Virus record (IMG/VR): IMGVR_UViG_3300006752_000043 | Location: 1-50,696 of that record | Length of the DNA stretch: 50,696 nt | Strand: one strand, 5' to 3' | Origin: a virus | Shown: positions 16,868-26,751 of the stretch, one piece after another | How the letters are laid out: every line of letters begins with the position of its first letter | Numbering within the stretch: the stretch's first letter is position 1 | Program-made: the position numbers and the translations under genes | The notes under the pieces: model-generated | Told to the model about the DNA's origin: nothing | Seen by the model: only the letters and a program-made list of their open reading frames with translations | The model's database searches: none

Positions 16868-19453
16868 ATGGGCGAATTATCTGCAAAATATAAATTATCT
16901 GAAAAAGGTGAAGTAATAACAGTAAAATATGATGAAAATAATTCGCCTACAGTAGAGTCTGATGAAATTAAATTATCTACTAAAGCTACTAAAAAAAGAT
17001 TTTTAGATTTTCAAAAAAAAGAGTTAGAATATAATGAAGAAAGTGAAACTATATTTTCTTTCATGTCAGCAATAAAAAATGGCAATGAAGAAGTTTCTCC
17101 TTTAAGTGCTGATAAAGAAAGTAGATATAATATAACACCTAAATATAGATTAGACTTTAACAATATATTTGCAGAAGACATATATGCTTCTGAAATGGAA
17201 ATGCTTAGTGGTATAAATCTATCAGAAGGTTTAGGGGGCTCAGTAAATTCAAACATTATTGAATTTAATCAAAAAATATTTTCTGTATTTGAATTTATTG
17301 CAGAATCTATTATTGAAATAATTGCTGCTGAAGCAATATTTACTGCAAACGAACTAATAGCTTTTGCAGCAGGAAATAATTTTGAAACAGGAGTAGAAGA
17401 AAGTTTTCATCATTCTTTTGGTGAATGGGGAACAATTGACGTAACTTACTTATCTAAGTTTTTATTTAGACATTGCAATTATCCTAATAACAAAACAAGA
17501 GCAGTATTTGATATAGATGAAAGAATATCAGCTTTCATTGTAGGGTTTGAAGGATTTATTAATACAGAAAGACTTGTTGATTTTGAAAAAATATTTAAGA
17601 ACAGAAATAAAAACTTAATAAATAGAGAAGTAAAAGATACATATGGCTTAGTTTCTTCTGTTCCTACTTTAAACATTTCTGGATTGCTGGGTGCATCAAT
17701 AAGTTATTTAGCAGATACAATAGGTTCTCTTACTACTTCTGGAATGAAGCAATTTTACTTGTTAAAAAGAAAATTTGCTCATCAAAGTCATTGGAGATCA
17801 CAAGAGCTCCATAAAGCTAAAAGCGATGAAAATGACAACAGATTAGAAAATAATTTTGATTACCAAATGACTAGATTGTCTTTGTACAGATTTAAGTTTA
17901 TTGCAGAAAGAATGCATGTAGGTTTAAAACTAATCAAATATTATCAACAAAGTGCTACTTATGATTCTCATGAAATAAAAGAAAATGGCTTAAATAGATT
18001 AGCACTTAGTAAAAGTGGAGTAAAAGATGAAAACATCCAAATTGGTTCTTCAAGAGACATTACTTTTGATGAATCATATAAGGAACACTTTAAATATATG
18101 TGGGAAGGAACAAATTCAGGAAGTGATAGATCACAGTCTACAAGATTGAGAGCCTTACCACAATTATTTTTAATGTCAAATGACTTTATTAAGAGTCAAA
18201 TTGACGATGGAGAATTTTTAACTCCTGACAAGTCTGTTATGCAAAATTTTGCAGTATCTACTGGTTTAAGCGGAGAGCCAAAAAGATTAAGCGGAGATTT
18301 AGTTAAAAGAATAGAAAAACATTTAGATAATGAGTATATGCCATTTTACTTGCATGATTTAAGAACAAATGAAATAATAAGTTTTCATGCATTTTTAGAT
18401 AACATATCTGATAGCTTTAGTACAGAATATACTCCTCACTTCGGTTTTGGTAGAGCTGAAGAAATAAAACATTATCAAAAAACAACTAGATCAATTAACT
18501 TTAGTTTTACAGTTGCTGCTACTTCAAAAGACGATCACGATTTAATGTGGTTTCAAATAAATAAAATAGTAGCAATGTGTTATCCACAGTGGACTAAAGG
18601 AACTGCTAAGCCTGATCTTGCTGATGAAACTATTGCTTTTTCTCAAATGCCTGCTTCTTCACCTATGATTAGATTAAGAATAGGTGATATTATTAAATCA
18701 AATTATTCTCAAAAAGTATATTCTAGAATAGAAAATATTCAATACAAAAATAATGAGTTTCATATTAACGGAAAGAAACCTGAAAAAGATACAGTCATTT
18801 CTCATTCAAATCAAGAAGGAAACAAGTTTTTAATGCCGGGTATTTATAAAGGTATCCCTACTGGGCCAGGTACAGCTTTTTTTAACATTATTGGATTATT
18901 TGATCCTGATACAGTTAAATATTTTCATATAAAAGAGTATACTAAAATTGAAAAAATAGAAGAAACTGAAGATACATATTTTGAGCTTATACTTGAAGGA
19001 AACATGTATGATGGTTATGAAATATTAGCTGATAAATATTCAATAATTGAAAGCAGTAATAGTTTTATAAAAAATACTGAACAAAAATCAAGCTCTTCAG
19101 ATAATAACAAAAATAAAAAAGTAAATACTGTTAGTGGTTATGCAGATCCTAGAATATCTTCTGAACACAATTCTATTACAAAAAGTTTTGAGTCTGCAGG
19201 TGGTAAAGGTTTAGCAGGCTTTATAACAAGTTTATCAGTAGACTATAATGAAATGCCTTGGGAAACAGCACATAAAGGAAGTAAAGCTCCTATGATGGTT
19301 AAGCTAACAATAGACTTCTCTCCAATACATGACATATCTTTAGGATTAGATCACTCAGGAATGTTAAGAGCTCCTGCTTACAATGTAGGAAGGCTAAATC
19401 AACATTTGTTTGGAGAGCCTACAGAAGATTACTTTACAAAAGAAATAAAGTAA
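16868..19453 (+). CDS. Baseplate / tail tube cap-like structural protein (gp48/gp54 type suspected)
   Basis: 861 residues. The most telling part is residues about 535-600, SINFSFTVAATSKDDHDLMW followed by FSQMPASSPMIRLRIGDII, and the C-terminal GFITSLSVDYNEMPWE and VKLTIDFSPIHDISLGLDHS. This pattern is common in baseplate tube-initiator or baseplate-associated proteins of contractile-tail phages, in which a tube-like domain docks the tail tube to the hub. It lies between the tape measure gene and a LysM-like/hub pair, where such proteins are usually encoded. Residues 130-150 are hydrophobic (FIAESIIEIIAAEAIF), probably a buried helix. The precise T4 equivalent is inferred, not certain. The start is an ATG 5 nt after the preceding stop, behind AAAGG. 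Confidence 0.6.
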   Translation: MGELSAKYKLSEKGEVITVKYDENNSPTVESDEIKLSTKATKKRFLDFQKKELEYNEESETIFSFMSAIKNGNEEVSPLSADKESRYNITPKYRLDFNNIFAEDIYASEMEMLSGINLSEGLGGSVNSNIIEFNQKIFSVFEFIAESIIEIIAAEAIFTANELIAFAAGNNFETGVEESFHHSFGEWGTIDVTYLSKFLFRHCNYPNNKTRAVFDIDERISAFIVGFEGFINTERLVDFEKIFKNRNKNLINREVKDTYGLVSSVPTLNISGLLGASISYLADTIGSLTTSGMKQFYLLKRKFAHQSHWRSQELHKAKSDENDNRLENNFDYQMTRLSLYRFKFIAERMHVGLKLIKYYQQSATYDSHEIKENGLNRLALSKSGVKDENIQIGSSRDITFDESYKEHFKYMWEGTNSGSDRSQSTRLRALPQLFLMSNDFIKSQIDDGEFLTPDKSVMQNFAVSTGLSGEPKRLSGDLVKRIEKHLDNEYMPFYLHDLRTNEIISFHAFLDNISDSFSTEYTPHFGFGRAEEIKHYQKTTRSINFSFTVAATSKDDHDLMWFQINKIVAMCYPQWTKGTAKPDLADETIAFSQMPASSPMIRLRIGDIIKSNYSQKVYSRIENIQYKNNEFHINGKKPEKDTVISHSNQEGNKFLMPGIYKGIPTGPGTAFFNIIGLFDPDTVKYFHIKEYTKIEKIEETEDTYFELILEGNMYDGYEILADKYSIIESSNSFIKNTEQKSSSSDNNKNKKVNTVSGYADPRISSEHNSITKSFESAGGKGLAGFITSLSVDYNEMPWETAHKGSKAPMMVKLTIDFSPIHDISLGLDHSGMLRAPAYNVGRLNQHLFGEPTEDYFTKEIK

Positions 19454-19476
19454 AATTAAGAAAAGAGAAATAATAA

Positions 19477-19758
19477 ATGGCAATTAGTAGATATAAGAAC
19501 ATTGGTGGAGATCAAATAAATGTTGCTTCTTTTATAAGGAAAGCTGCTATTAACAATATAATAGATTGTGATATTATTCAGACAGCAGACAATAAAAGAT
19601 TAGATCATTATGCTAATGAATATTATGGTGATGGATCTAATTGGTGGTTAATTGCAGCTGCTAGTGGAATAGGTTGGTGGTTGCAAGTTCCAAATGGTAT
19701 TGTTTTAAGAATTCCTAAAAGCGAAGCTGAAGTATTAAATTTTATAGAAAGTATATAA
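19477..19758 (+). CDS. LysM-like baseplate protein (gp53 type)
   Basis: 93 residues. The core, RLDHYANEYYGDGSNWWLIA then PNGIVLRIP, is the LysM-like pattern seen in T4 gp53-type and other small baseplate proteins (a Y-YG step, then WWLIA, then a G-x-x-L-x-I-P strand). These proteins tie the hub to tube or wedge components; in many phages the domain is structural rather than peptidoglycan-binding. Start ATG 19477 behind AGAGAAAT. The gene ends 1 nt before the hub gene, so the two are very probably co-translated. Confidence 0.75.
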   Translation: MAISRYKNIGGDQINVASFIRKAAINNIIDCDIIQTADNKRLDHYANEYYGDGSNWWLIAAASGIGWWLQVPNGIVLRIPKSEAEVLNFIESI

Positions 19759-19759
19759 T

Positions 19760-22700
19760 ATGTCATTAAGTGTTATTGCAAAACTAAGAAAAGCTGGTTT
19801 AGATAAAAAAGTAGAACTTTTAACTAGAAAAGAAGTAATAGAAAAAAAATTAAACAAAGAAAATTTAAGTGACTTAGAAAAAAAACAAAATAGTGTAATA
19901 ATAAAGCATGAAGAAGCAATATCTACTATATTTCAAGGCATAACTGTAGATTCTTATAACTGTGAAGAAATAAACAATCTAATCGATAAACTAACTATAG
20001 AAATTGAAAAAACAATACTTCCAAATTATGCTTCAATTGAAAATAAAATTAAAGAAAATAACATTAAAAAACAAGAAGAATTGAATAAAGTTTTCTTAAA
20101 AATAAAAGCAAAAAAAACAAATTCATTAAAAGCTATAATAAGAAATATTCTTAAAACAAGAAACGCTTTACTAGAAATTGAAGATAACGAAAATAAAAGA
20201 AATGTAATTAATAAAGAATTTGAACAGGAAGTATTAAAGATTCAAAAACAGTATCTAAATATATTAGATGAAAAAAAACAATATTTAAATACAACAATAC
20301 AAGGTGAACAAACAGATGTAACTTATACGAATAAACGTGACAAAATAAAAAAAACAAAAAATGATTTGTTGAAATATAGTTTTCTTTATCCTACTTTATA
20401 TAGAGTATTAGATGATAAAAGCAAAACAAACAAACAAAGTTTTACTCAAGCACATTTGTTTTCTTATGATAAGTTTAAAGTAACTGGTATTGGTAAAGCA
20501 ACAAGTAAATTTGTAAAAGAGTATAAAGGAAAAACTTTTGGTATAACTACTTTTTTTGATAATGTAAAAGAAGGTAAAGTAATAAAAAACAAAGAACTTA
20601 AATTTAATTCATACGATAAAAAATCAAAAAGTAACCCTGAAATGCTTGTTACTTTAGTTAATAATCCAAAAGTAAGAAGTTCAATTCAAAATGAATTGCA
20701 ATTGCAAGTATTTTTAAATCTAATTAGCACAATAGAATTCAGTAGATGTTCTGCTTATATGAATTGTACTATAAATATACCAAACTTAATAGAAGAAGAA
20801 GAAGAGCAAATAAGAAAAAGTACAAGTTTACGTACTTTCTTAACAGGCGTAAAGGTAGAAGGAGATATAAATACAGTAGGAATGGAAGCATTTACAGCAC
20901 CTCAGACACTTGTAAATCTAAATCAAAAAAGTATTAATATATCAAGCGTAGACCAGCCTAGAGATTTAACTAGACCTTTTATGACAATAAAGTCTTTTAA
21001 CTTGGATTCTATTTCAAATGGTGGTCTTTTAAGCTACAAATCAGGTCAATTACAAATTATACTACATGATAGAACTAGATTTAAAGAAATAGCTCCTTTT
21101 GTAAAACCAGAATTACTAGGGCAAAGATCTTCTGAAGTAGTTTTAGAATATGGCTGGTCTCATCCTGACGGTTATAACAATATAGATAACCCTATAGGCG
21201 AATTTTTAAATGATACAAGATGCAAAGAAGTATATAAGATATTAAATTCATCATTTAACATGGACCCTTCAGGATCAGTAGAAATAACACTAGATATAGC
21301 AATGTACACTTCTAGAGATTTTAATCAGCAATTTATTTCTATAGTAAAAACATCTGAACAAACGATAAAAGAATCAGAGTTACTTGAAAATAAACAGGAT
21401 TTATTAAAAATACTTGTAGATAATCAATCAAATTTTGATAGAGTAGACAGTAATCTGTCAATAGTAGAAACTGATTTTTACGCAATAGCAGACATAGGTG
21501 ATGCTATAAAAAAATTATGTAAGGCTTTAGGGCTTAAATCCCGCAAAACAGCAATTGAAAAACCTGATCTTACTACTACAGAAATTAAAAGTCTTACAGC
21601 AACTCTTGAAAAAGAAAGACTTGATTTAAGATCAGGTGAGACTATGAAAAAACAAAAAAACATAATAAAATTCTTAAGTTATGTATTTGATATTGATGCA
21701 GTAAAAAGCGCTGAAAGATTAAGCCCTGTTCTTGAGAGACTATTAAGTGAAAAAGTTGTAGATTTAGTATCAGCAGTATATTACAACCTTTTTTCATTAA
21801 GAAAATCTATTGAAAAAAACAAGCAACAAAAAAAGCCAGAATATTCACTAAGAAATAAATTGCCAAATTATGATGAATTTGATCCTTATTATGATTTTGA
21901 TCTAGCAGCAAAAATAAATAAAGCATATAATTTGTCTGGAATTCACAAATTACCGGAAAATACTACAGAAAAAGAGTTAAATAATTCAAGTAAAGAATAT
22001 TTTACTGTTGGGAGTTTAATAACAGCAGTTTGTGCAAATTATATGCCTTTAAAACAAGAGTATACAGATATACAGTTTTTTGTGCATGTATGCAACGAAA
22101 ATGCTGGGTTAATGAGTGGAAAAAATATATTTAGTATTTTAATGTCAGAAACTCAATATAATCAAATAATAGATGACTTCTTTAAAAAAAATACAAAAGT
22201 TAGTCTTGGAGTTTTTATAGGAGCAATTTTAGATAGCGCAAAAAACTTTGAAAAAAATATTTCTTATGGTTTGTTAGATAAAAATTTAGGCAAAAATAAT
22301 CAAAAAATAAATTTTGATGAAAAATTAACTAAAATATATAAAGAAATATTATATAGAGACGTAAAAAAAGATTCAACTTTAATTTTTAAACCTCCTGTAA
22401 TTCAATTTAAAATAGAAACTTTAAAGAGCGAAAATAATGAAACTATAGCTAGAGTAAATTTATATGATATGAATGACAATATAAATGAGTCTATTTATGA
22501 AGTTTTTAAAAACATTACTCTAAATCCTTTGAGTAGACAAATTACTAACTATAATCTAAATAGAAATGATAAAGATAAAAAAGATTCTATCAAACTTAGC
22601 AAACAATTATATGAAGAGCATATAAGAAAATATGTAATCTTTGATAATAAAACAAATAAATATTCTTTTAAACCCGACACTTCTTTGTATGATATAAAGA

Positions 22701-25642
22701 ATACTTTAAAGCAACAACTACCTTCGATAACATATAGCACAGAATATACTACTGTTTTAAATGCAGGATTGACTTCTATGACCGATCCTGCATTAGTTAC
22801 TATCAATATGACAAGAGACAATAAAGTTGCTTTAAAAAATCAAGCAGTTAAAAATACTCTTCCTTATAAAATAGTTCCTACACAAGTAAATATTGACTTG
22901 TTAGGATGTCCTTGGGTAAATTTTAATCAAGATATCTTTGTTGATTTTTCAACTGATACTATTGCTGATAATGTCTACAAGGTAGTAGGAATAAAACACT
23001 CTTTTGAACCAGGCAGCTTTAAGACAAGTTTAACAACAGTACCTTCAGATCAATATGCTAAGTATGAAGTAACAGTTAAAGGTATTAATAAAATACTAAA
23101 CTCAGTCAAAGATAACTTTACTGAGGACAGCAAAGAAGAGATTGATAAAAGTAGTATATCAATCAAGGATTTAGAAAAAAACAGAAGCATGAGTGATCTT
23201 CTTAAAATAAAAAAAGAAGACAATTCTTCAAAAAATACTTTGACTTTTAATGGAGAATTTATAAAACATACGACGTCAGTAAAAATAGCAAAAGAAAGTA
23301 TAAAAACAGACTTTTTTCGTATAAATAGTAATCTAATAGATGAGGGTAAAGTAAACGTAATGATGCATTACGTTTATAAAAATTTGCCACTTGCACTTCA
23401 AGAACTATTATTTAATAAAAACTTTACAGTTTCTATAGAGTTTTATTACTATAAAATAAAAGAAAGTAATTCTAAGTTAGAAAAAGAAAAAAGATATCTC
23501 AAAGTTTCAAATGATGTTCCAAAAAACTATGAAATAGAAATAATATTTGATTACTATTCTCACTTTTTTAAAGATGAAGAAGTTAAAAGAATAAAATTAA
23601 ATCTTCCTAAAAAGAAAAAAAGTTTAAATGAACAAGAAGAAAAAGTATATAAATCGTATTTTATTTTAAAAAGATTGTTTAATGAAAGATTAATATACAA
23701 TGGAAAACAAGAAGAGTATTTAAGATATTTGCAAAAACAAAAAGAAGTAACAAACAATATCTCAACATACTCTGCTAAAGAAGAAATAAATAAAATATTA
23801 TCAAGATCTAATGAAGCTCAATTAAAAGCAGCTCAATTAAAGTCATCATTAAAATATAGCAATATAGATGATGATGCTGCCTTCAAAGAAGCAGAAGCTA
23901 GAGGAGAGGCACTTAGTAATATATTGTTTGTTTCTGACTTAGGTCTAAATTACGACCCAGAAAAATTAGAAAAAAAGTATAACGAAGTAATGCCTGAAAA
24001 GAAAGATAAAGAAAAATATATTAAGGCAATACGAGAAAAAGAAGGGAACAATTTTACAATACCTCCAGATCAAAGACAGTTAACAGATTTTAGTATTAAA
24101 TATAAAAGTCAAGCTAATCAATCTAGTGATTTTAAAAGCAGGCAGCAAGCAAGCAAACAACAAGTGAACAAACAGAAGTCAAGTAAAAGTACATATTCTA
24201 GACAGCAAGAAATAAAACAGGAAACTGTAAAAGAAGTTACAGTAACAAGAGTAGTAAAAGAAGACAATAGAATATTTGCTGGGCTTTTACTTGACTCTAA
24301 TAACTGTTATACTTTAAAAAACTTTGACTTTGCAAAGCAGATATATTTTGATAAATCTTTATCTAATAAAAATAACATATTAGTAGAAAAAGATTACTTT
24401 ATTGATAGATTAAAAGAAATACTTGTAATTAATGACTTAGACGATCTAAAGAACGAAAAAATAAACGTAGCTGTTTCACAATCATTCCCAGACGATGAAG
24501 ATTCTTTTGCTATTGAATATGAATTTAAAGAAGTAGATAAAAAATCAATATACAATAATTTGAATTTGCTCAATTATTACATAAACGAAGAATCAAAAAA
24601 GTCAATCTTATTTAATTCTTTAAAAGGTGTAGATAAAGCAAAGTCTGTAGTAATAAGAAGTAATATAAAAAACATAAACAATAATAAAATTCAAGTAAAT
24701 AGACTGTTTAATTTAATAGAAAGCAAAGATTTTTGGTCAGATTTTGCAAGTATATTGCCATTAAGTGGTGAATATGAAGGTGAAAATGAATGGACTAATT
24801 TTTATTATTTCATAAATGCATGGATTGAAAACTTTAAAGATAATAGTAATATTTCATTTAATAAAAGACTTGCTTATTACTTGTCTATTATTTCTTTAAA
24901 CAATCTGTCTATTAATAAATTAAATTATAAGACAATCAGCAAAGCAAGTAAAAAAATACAAGGTACTGATGCTTACTCTGATTTAACTATTATTCCAAAT
25001 AGTAAACTTTTAAAAATACATCCTAATATAACCCGACTAGTTTTTGATGATAACATTAATAATGAATTAAATTATTTTAGCGATGAATTTTTAAATTTGA
25101 TTAGTGATTCTTTGTCATTATTTAAAGAAAAATTTTATAAAGAAACAGAAAGTGAAGTAAATTATTTAAATTTTAACTTATACTATCCAAACATTTTTAT
25201 AGATATTTTTGTACCGAGTGTTGAAGAAATAAATGTTATAAACAGTCTAGAACACATGAACAGTGGCGATTTTAAAGCATATTATATATATAAAATAAAA
25301 TTTAATTTATTGTCAAAGTCAAATAAGCATATAAAAATAAATTTAATTAAATTTATTAAAAAAAATATTAGTGATATAAATAAATTTAATTACGAATTAA
25401 ATGGTTATTTTAAATATATGAGAAAAACACAAACTTCAGAATTCTCGGCTACTGCATATAACTCAGGAAGCAATGAGTTCTACAAACTTTTAATTTTGTG
25501 TATAGATAGCATTCTTGAAGTTTTTAGAGAAGATAGATTATTTTTTTTACATCTTTCTCTTCCTGCAACAGATTCATTAGAAGACTTTGATACAGAAAAT
25601 TGCCTTTATATAAAAAAGTGGGGAAGAAGAGTAAAACCCTAG
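19760..25642 (+). CDS. Baseplate hub-like protein, exceptionally long
   Basis: 1960 residues, far longer than T4 gp27 (391). Residues 1-190 are charged coiled coil. Residues about 400-475 (RPFMTIKSFNLDSISNGG, then EVVLEYGWSHPDG) and about 1035-1105 (PTQVNIDLLGCPWVNFNQDI, then NVYKVVGIKHSFEPGSFKT and SLTTVP) are typical of hub/late-control-D type proteins, where the last strand segment is highly conserved. Residues about 1440-1490 are a Gln/Ser/Lys-rich flexible linker (SRQQASKQQ, KQKSSKST). The remaining 470 residues form an Asn/Lys-rich domain I cannot identify. The extra domains may carry adhesin or scaffold functions. The gene ends the tail module and is followed by a promoter for the replication genes. 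Confidence 0.75.
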   Translation: MSLSVIAKLRKAGLDKKVELLTRKEVIEKKLNKENLSDLEKKQNSVIIKHEEAISTIFQGITVDSYNCEEINNLIDKLTIEIEKTILPNYASIENKIKENNIKKQEELNKVFLKIKAKKTNSLKAIIRNILKTRNALLEIEDNENKRNVINKEFEQEVLKIQKQYLNILDEKKQYLNTTIQGEQTDVTYTNKRDKIKKTKNDLLKYSFLYPTLYRVLDDKSKTNKQSFTQAHLFSYDKFKVTGIGKATSKFVKEYKGKTFGITTFFDNVKEGKVIKNKELKFNSYDKKSKSNPEMLVTLVNNPKVRSSIQNELQLQVFLNLISTIEFSRCSAYMNCTINIPNLIEEEEEQIRKSTSLRTFLTGVKVEGDINTVGMEAFTAPQTLVNLNQKSINISSVDQPRDLTRPFMTIKSFNLDSISNGGLLSYKSGQLQIILHDRTRFKEIAPFVKPELLGQRSSEVVLEYGWSHPDGYNNIDNPIGEFLNDTRCKEVYKILNSSFNMDPSGSVEITLDIAMYTSRDFNQQFISIVKTSEQTIKESELLENKQDLLKILVDNQSNFDRVDSNLSIVETDFYAIADIGDAIKKLCKALGLKSRKTAIEKPDLTTTEIKSLTATLEKERLDLRSGETMKKQKNIIKFLSYVFDIDAVKSAERLSPVLERLLSEKVVDLVSAVYYNLFSLRKSIEKNKQQKKPEYSLRNKLPNYDEFDPYYDFDLAAKINKAYNLSGIHKLPENTTEKELNNSSKEYFTVGSLITAVCANYMPLKQEYTDIQFFVHVCNENAGLMSGKNIFSILMSETQYNQIIDDFFKKNTKVSLGVFIGAILDSAKNFEKNISYGLLDKNLGKNNQKINFDEKLTKIYKEILYRDVKKDSTLIFKPPVIQFKIETLKSENNETIARVNLYDMNDNINESIYEVFKNITLNPLSRQITNYNLNRNDKDKKDSIKLSKQLYEEHIRKYVIFDNKTNKYSFKPDTSLYDIKNTLKQQLPSITYSTEYTTVLNAGLTSMTDPALVTINMTRDNKVALKNQAVKNTLPYKIVPTQVNIDLLGCPWVNFNQDIFVDFSTDTIADNVYKVVGIKHSFEPGSFKTSLTTVPSDQYAKYEVTVKGINKILNSVKDNFTEDSKEEIDKSSISIKDLEKNRSMSDLLKIKKEDNSSKNTLTFNGEFIKHTTSVKIAKESIKTDFFRINSNLIDEGKVNVMMHYVYKNLPLALQELLFNKNFTVSIEFYYYKIKESNSKLEKEKRYLKVSNDVPKNYEIEIIFDYYSHFFKDEEVKRIKLNLPKKKKSLNEQEEKVYKSYFILKRLFNERLIYNGKQEEYLRYLQKQKEVTNNISTYSAKEEINKILSRSNEAQLKAAQLKSSLKYSNIDDDAAFKEAEARGEALSNILFVSDLGLNYDPEKLEKKYNEVMPEKKDKEKYIKAIREKEGNNFTIPPDQRQLTDFSIKYKSQANQSSDFKSRQQASKQQVNKQKSSKSTYSRQQEIKQETVKEVTVTRVVKEDNRIFAGLLLDSNNCYTLKNFDFAKQIYFDKSLSNKNNILVEKDYFIDRLKEILVINDLDDLKNEKINVAVSQSFPDDEDSFAIEYEFKEVDKKSIYNNLNLLNYYINEESKKSILFNSLKGVDKAKSVVIRSNIKNINNNKIQVNRLFNLIESKDFWSDFASILPLSGEYEGENEWTNFYYFINAWIENFKDNSNISFNKRLAYYLSIISLNNLSINKLNYKTISKASKKIQGTDAYSDLTIIPNSKLLKIHPNITRLVFDDNINNELNYFSDEFLNLISDSLSLFKEKFYKETESEVNYLNFNLYYPNIFIDIFVPSVEEINVINSLEHMNSGDFKAYYIYKIKFNLLSKSNKHIKINLIKFIKKNISDINKFNYELNGYFKYMRKTQTSEFSATAYNSGSNEFYKLLILCIDSILEVFREDRLFFLHLSLPATDSLEDFDTENCLYIKKWGRRVKP

Positions 25643-25664
25643 GTATGGAAAAAATAAAAAAAAA

Positions 25665-25695
25665 TCGTGTAAAAATTTTTAATAAATCATATTAT
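25665..25695 (+). promoter_or_regulatory. Promoter P1, TCGTGTAAA-N16-TATTAT, before polA
   Basis: TCGTGTAAA at 25665-25673 is followed 16 nt later by TATTAT at 25690-25695. The same nonamer and spacing recur at 27557 and 40653. The -10 ends only 6 nt before the polA ATG, so the transcript would start at or next to the start codon. Confidence 0.65.
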
Positions 25696-25701
25696 TAAAA
25701 C

Positions 25702-26751
25702 ATGATTTATTTACATAAAATATATAATAAAAATTTTAATAAAAAGTTTTTAAACTATTACAGCTTTTACAATAAAAATGATTTTGATTTTAATATGTTA
25801 GATATATTACCTTTACACTTTAAAGATAAATATTTAGAAAATATAAGTGAAATAGAAAAAGAAATATCGATATTAGATAAAGAATCAAAATATTGTGATT
25901 TGTACAATAGACATAATTTATTATTTGAGTCTATTGTCAATACAAAGATAGATGGTTTGGCTTTATTAGCTTTTAAAGAAATAGAATCTAATGAAACTAT
26001 AAAAAGTACATTAAGTTCTTTTAATCCTACTAGCAGTTATGCTAAAAAAGTAACATATAACAGATCTTCAACTATGACAGGAAGGCTTACAGTTGAAAAG
26101 GGACCTAGAATTTTAACATTGCCTGCAAGATGCAGAAGTATATTGAAAAGTAGATTTAAAAGTGGTTTAATAATGTCAATAGATTTTAAATCTTTAGAGC
26201 CTAGGATAGCTAGAAATCTATATGAAATTACTAAATGTAATGACATATATGAAGAAATATCTAAAAATCTTAGTTTTGTAGCAGATAGATCTGTAATTAA
26301 AAAAGCAGTTATATGTACTCTTTATGGGTCTAGGCAGAAATACTTAGATAACCTATCTAGAGAGCGCTCTGAAGAGGTTTTTAGAGTAGTTAATAATTAC
26401 TACAATATGTCTTATATTTTGAATCTGGCTTCAAATATTGATTCTTTTGGAATACGAAGAAATTATTTCGGAAGACCTATTTGGAATATAAAAGAGAATA
26501 GAAGTCATGTCATAGCTAACAACTACATTCAGTCTACAGCGGTAGATTTAACTTTAAACTATTTTACAGACTTTGTTGTAGACATGTGCTGCGATGATAT
26601 ATTACCTATATTTTTAATACATGATGCTCTGATAATTGACGTTAATACAGAAAGATTAGATGACATAAAGGAGTATATAAAAAAAGGATACAATCATAAA
26701 GAACTAGGGAATTTCCCTTTAGAACTAACACCAATAATGAAAGACATTTAA
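25702..26751 (+). CDS. polA: Family A DNA polymerase, short form (palm/fingers only)
   Basis: 349 residues with the family A polymerase motifs in order: the TGRL segment (STMTGRLTVEKGPRILTLP, residues about 127-145), motif A SIDFKSLEPRIA (catalytic Asp near 154), motif B RSVIKKAVICTLYGS (Arg, Lys and Tyr-Gly at the E. coli Pol I positions 754, 758 and 766; Phe762 is Ile), and motif C LIHDALIIDV (His-Asp kept, the following Glu is Ala). The protein is shorter than the Pol I polymerase domain (about 400 residues) and lacks both the 3'-5' exonuclease and any 5' nuclease domain; a separate FEN-type nuclease is encoded at 29658. No ribosome site precedes ATG 25702, which fits a leaderless transcript from P1. 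The stop codon abuts the next ATG. Confidence 0.85.
   Translation: MIYLHKIYNKNFNKKFLNYYSFYNKNDFDFNMLDILPLHFKDKYLENISEIEKEISILDKESKYCDLYNRHNLLFESIVNTKIDGLALLAFKEIESNETIKSTLSSFNPTSSYAKKVTYNRSSTMTGRLTVEKGPRILTLPARCRSILKSRFKSGLIMSIDFKSLEPRIARNLYEITKCNDIYEEISKNLSFVADRSVIKKAVICTLYGSRQKYLDNLSRERSEEVFRVVNNYYNMSYILNLASNIDSFGIRRNYFGRPIWNIKENRSHVIANNYIQSTAVDLTLNYFTDFVVDMCCDDILPIFLIHDALIIDVNTERLDDIKEYIKKGYNHKELGNFPLELTPIMKDI

Noticed and set aside
25645-25698. 17-residue ORF (MEKIKKN...) between the hub and polA, in frame with polA but ended by TAA
   Set aside because: Too short and it overlaps promoter P1; nothing supports translation or a leader peptide role.
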